DNA of 64,000 nucleotides from Hygrophila difformis (lineage: Eukaryota > Streptophyta > Magnoliopsida > Lamiales > Acanthaceae): positions 33,360,403-33,424,402 of the forward strand of contig JAOANR010000011.1 of assembly GCA_030278955.1 (NCBI GenBank), read 5' to 3'. Shown here one piece after another: positions 61,974 through 64,000 of this stretch (the first letter of the stretch is position 1; every line of letters starts with the position of its first letter). The position numbers and the translations under genes are program-made. Below the pieces are notes generated by a model that did no database searches, had not been told where the DNA came from, and saw only the letters and a program-made list of their open reading frames with translations.

Positions 61974-62573
61974 CTAAAAGATCTCCGCGTCCTCTGGCAG
62001 AGTAGCGGGGTCTTCCATAGGGTCATCCTCATCAGAGACCTGGCCGGTGCCCAAAGGTCCATGAAACACTGGGGATGGTGGATCGACGGCTTCCGGAACT
62101 GGGTCCGGTGTCTCTCCCGGATGGTTCTCCACGGGGCTCGGGTTTGGCGATGGGCGGACCATGTGGGGCCAGAGCCCAAGGGTTCCGTAGCGTCCATGGA
62201 TAAGGCCAGACGGGCTCTCCACTGGGGGTGTTGGGCTTCGTGGTCCCATCAAGTGGTCTTCCACAGGGCTATATGGTACTACTATATCAGTGAGGTCAAG
62301 CAGGTCCGTCCCTAGATCCTCGACTCTATCTATCACTGCATCGCTTCGTTCGGTGAGTTTTTGCACTTGAGTTTCTAAGTCTTTTATGCGATCTTGATCA
62401 GCGGCTCTCAAGTTCAGGAAGTGCTGGAGGTCAGCTTCCCTTAAGTCTCCCATTTGGTGCAGATTTGCCTCCAAGTGAGCTATACGATTTTTCATTTGTT
62501 GTATGGTTTGTTGGGTGTCAAGGTGAGCGTTCATCATCTTGATCATCAACTGCATCACGCCTTGACTAGCCAT
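61974..62573 (-). CDS. Unknown coiled-coil / Pro-rich ORF after the gypsy primer site
   Basis: ATG 62573 to stop at 61974, 199 codons. Residues ~1-90 are a coiled coil (QQTIQQMKNRIAHLEANLHQ, DLETQVQKLTERSD). The rest is acidic and Pro-rich with repeated motifs of the SPTPPVES and NPSPVENHPG kind. It occupies the place of gag, about 380 bp after the primer site, but shows no capsid or CCHC finger. It converges on the plus-strand gene with 285 bp between stops. Codon use looks coherent, so a protein is plausible. Confidence 0.5.
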   Translation of the reverse strand: MASQGVMQLMIKMMNAHLDTQQTIQQMKNRIAHLEANLHQMGDLREADLQHFLNLRAADQDRIKDLETQVQKLTERSDAVIDRVEDLGTDLLDLTDIVVPYSPVEDHLMGPRSPTPPVESPSGLIHGRYGTLGLWPHMVRPSPNPSPVENHPGETPDPVPEAVDPPSPVFHGPLGTGQVSDEDDPMEDPATLPEDAEIF

Positions 62574-62599
62574 CTAGCGCAAGCAAGAGATCTAGGTTA

Positions 62600-62742
62600 A
62601 TATTCGCCAAGATTCTAAGTTCAATTCGCCAAGATTCTAGGTTCGAGTTTCCAAGACTCTAAGTTCAAGTTTCGCCAAGATGCTAAGTTCAAGTTTCGCC
62701 AAGATTCTAAGTTCAAGTCTCCAAGATTCTAAGTTCATAGCA
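62600..62742. repeat. Leader tandem repeat GCCAAGATTCTAAGTTCAAG
   Basis: Six to seven imperfect units of 22-24 bp lie between the primer site and the start of the minus-strand ORF, within its 5' leader. Confidence 0.8.
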
Positions 62743-62948
62743 GAGATGCAACATGCATATGCAAATGATATTTCCCCCCAATAATAATTTAATGCACCAT
62801 ATATATATATTTTTCCATGGGTTTTAAAATAAAGGATAAAAAAATTCTTCCATGGAAATAATACTTTAAAATTTAAAATAATAGTCAAAATATTAATAAT
62901 AGTTTAAAAATAGTAATGGTTTAAAAATAGTAGTTTAAAAAATAGCCG

Positions 62949-62961
62949 GGCTCTGATACCA
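62949..62961 (-). other. Primer binding site (initiator Met tRNA)
   Basis: TGGTATCAGAGCC on the minus strand matches the complement of the 3' end of plant tRNA-iMet, three bases inside the right LTR. It fixes the element's orientation. Confidence 0.9.
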
Positions 62962-62964
62962 ACT

Positions 62965-64000
62965 TGTAACACCCCGGTTTTTGGTCACCCAGGTCGGGAT
63001 GTCACCGCCATATCTCCCTAGTAAGACACGGTTTCTCCGAGCTTACTAAAGAGATGCAAGGCTAGGTATTGCAGTATTTAAAACATTTAAAGCATTCAAA
63101 ATAGCCCATACAATATAATTCGAAAATAATAATAGCATAGCGCAGCGGAAATATTTAGTTTAGTACAGTATCGCAGCGGAAAATGTAAAAAGGGCCGACA
63201 TGGCCAAAACACGGGTTAAACAGGCCCGTTCATAATATAGTCTAAGTACGAAATTTAAAAGCAAAATAACAATCCCCAAAATCCCATGCATGATTCGTGC
63301 TCACACATGCTCATTCCACATATTCTGTAAAGAAAGGAATAAAAATGGTTTTGATCAGCAAAATTGCTGAGTAAGTTAACACATGCATGATCGTAGGGTT
63401 TAAAAGCCATAAATTTAGTAATTTAACAAAAGCATGATAATAACATAATATTTAGTTCCATCTAATCCATATCCAATAGCATAATTTATCTCAGGCTCTA
63501 TTTAATAACACATATCACATGGTTCAAGATAATAGCCGTAATTTAAATAAAGCATTTAAATAATTTAATTGGACAACAACATAGTTTAATCTAATTTAAT
63601 TTAATTTAGAATCCCCATTACATTCCCGATTTGGTATTTCAAAGTTTCACGATAGCATCGCGATGTCAACAAGTTTAGCCGGTAGCCCGGCGGCCGCAAC
63701 CGTATCAGCCATACCCAGTACCACTCCGGAGCCTCGGGAAACCCATACGGATATTCACGAGAGTGTAGGCTCTAAGTTTCGCCGTTTAGGCAATCCATAT
63801 CTCAAATTTAGCGCGCGGGGTCACCATCGTCCATTACAGCACGAAGTGAATCGTTAGGGGGCACCCTGCAGAGCACTCACCCCTAATTTTAATTTATCAA
63901 GTTTGTAAGGGGATTTGGTTTTTAAAATCTGCCTTCCATTGTATTAATTTAGAAATAATATCTCAATTCGTTTCAACCCTAAAGGTTAATTCCATGTTTC
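62965..64000 (-). repeat. 5' LTR of the gypsy element, cut by the window end
   Basis: It matches 54399 onward nearly base for base; by eye I count six differences in about 1036 bp, five of them transitions. That implies recent insertion. Confidence 0.9.

Larger units (their letters stand above)
54399..64000 (-). mobile_element. Ty3/gypsy element (Tekay/Del-like) with replaced gag-RT, runs off the window
   Basis: Terminal repeats at 54399-56995 and from 62965. The right one is next to a tRNA-iMet primer site (TGGTATCAGAGCC in reverse), so the element reads leftward. Only the RT tail, RNase H, integrase and a chromodomain-like end remain of pol (59530-57226), with a frameshift. Where gag, protease and most of RT should be there are a plus-strand spliced gene (59690-61688) and a minus-strand ORF (62573-61974), tail to tail. 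Mobilisation would need proteins from a complete relative. Confidence 0.85.

Overview
The window is plant nuclear DNA. It has introns with GT/AG borders, a spliced host gene of the plant-specific DUF630/DUF632 family, and every major class of plant transposon; gene content suggests a eudicot (an asterid such as Lamiales is a guess). It reads as one host gene in a sea of nested mobile elements. Everything below comes from reading the bases; no alignment or search was run.

Layout. 645-13283 is a complete 12.6 kb Mutator-like element (MULE) with a perfect 10-bp target duplication. All its genes are on the minus strand: a FAR1/MuDR-type transposase (broken by a stop and a frameshift), two F-box genes, a Ulp1-like protease gene (broken) and a small unknown ORF. 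Arrays of a TTCAGCGA motif repeated every 22-23 bp separate them. Three deletion derivatives of the same family lie at 24052-25193, 42832-43965 and 48596-49140, each with its own target duplication. 13.3-25 kb also holds a Tourist-like MITE, a hAT element with a Helitron inside it, and a truncated gypsy LTR. 25.5-28.1 kb and 46.3-47.9 kb hold a second MULE-like family with a different motif (ACATTCTGTT) at the same 22-bp period, each interrupted by a hAT element.

The host gene runs 28.9-40.1 kb on the plus strand in four coding exons. Intron 1 carries a TRIM-like element that was itself hit by a small gag-only LTR retrotransposon. Intron 2 carries a tRNA-derived SINE and a decayed hAT transposase, and intron 3 a hAT element with a Stowaway MITE in it. 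A long foldback lies just downstream.

41-51.7 kb is intergenic and rich in hAT, Stowaway and Tourist-like elements. From 51691 a CACTA element begins. It contains a hAT element, which contains a Stowaway, which contains a further MITE. The CACTA transposase tail is then cut by a Ty3/gypsy element from 54399 to beyond the window end. That element keeps only RT-tail/RNase H/integrase/chromodomain-like sequence; its gag-protease-RT part is replaced by two convergent genes, one of them antisense to pol.

Most noteworthy are the phased 22-bp arrays shared by two unrelated-motif MULE-like families, the array-gene-array build of the large MULE with its F-box pair, and the gypsy element carrying an antisense spliced gene.
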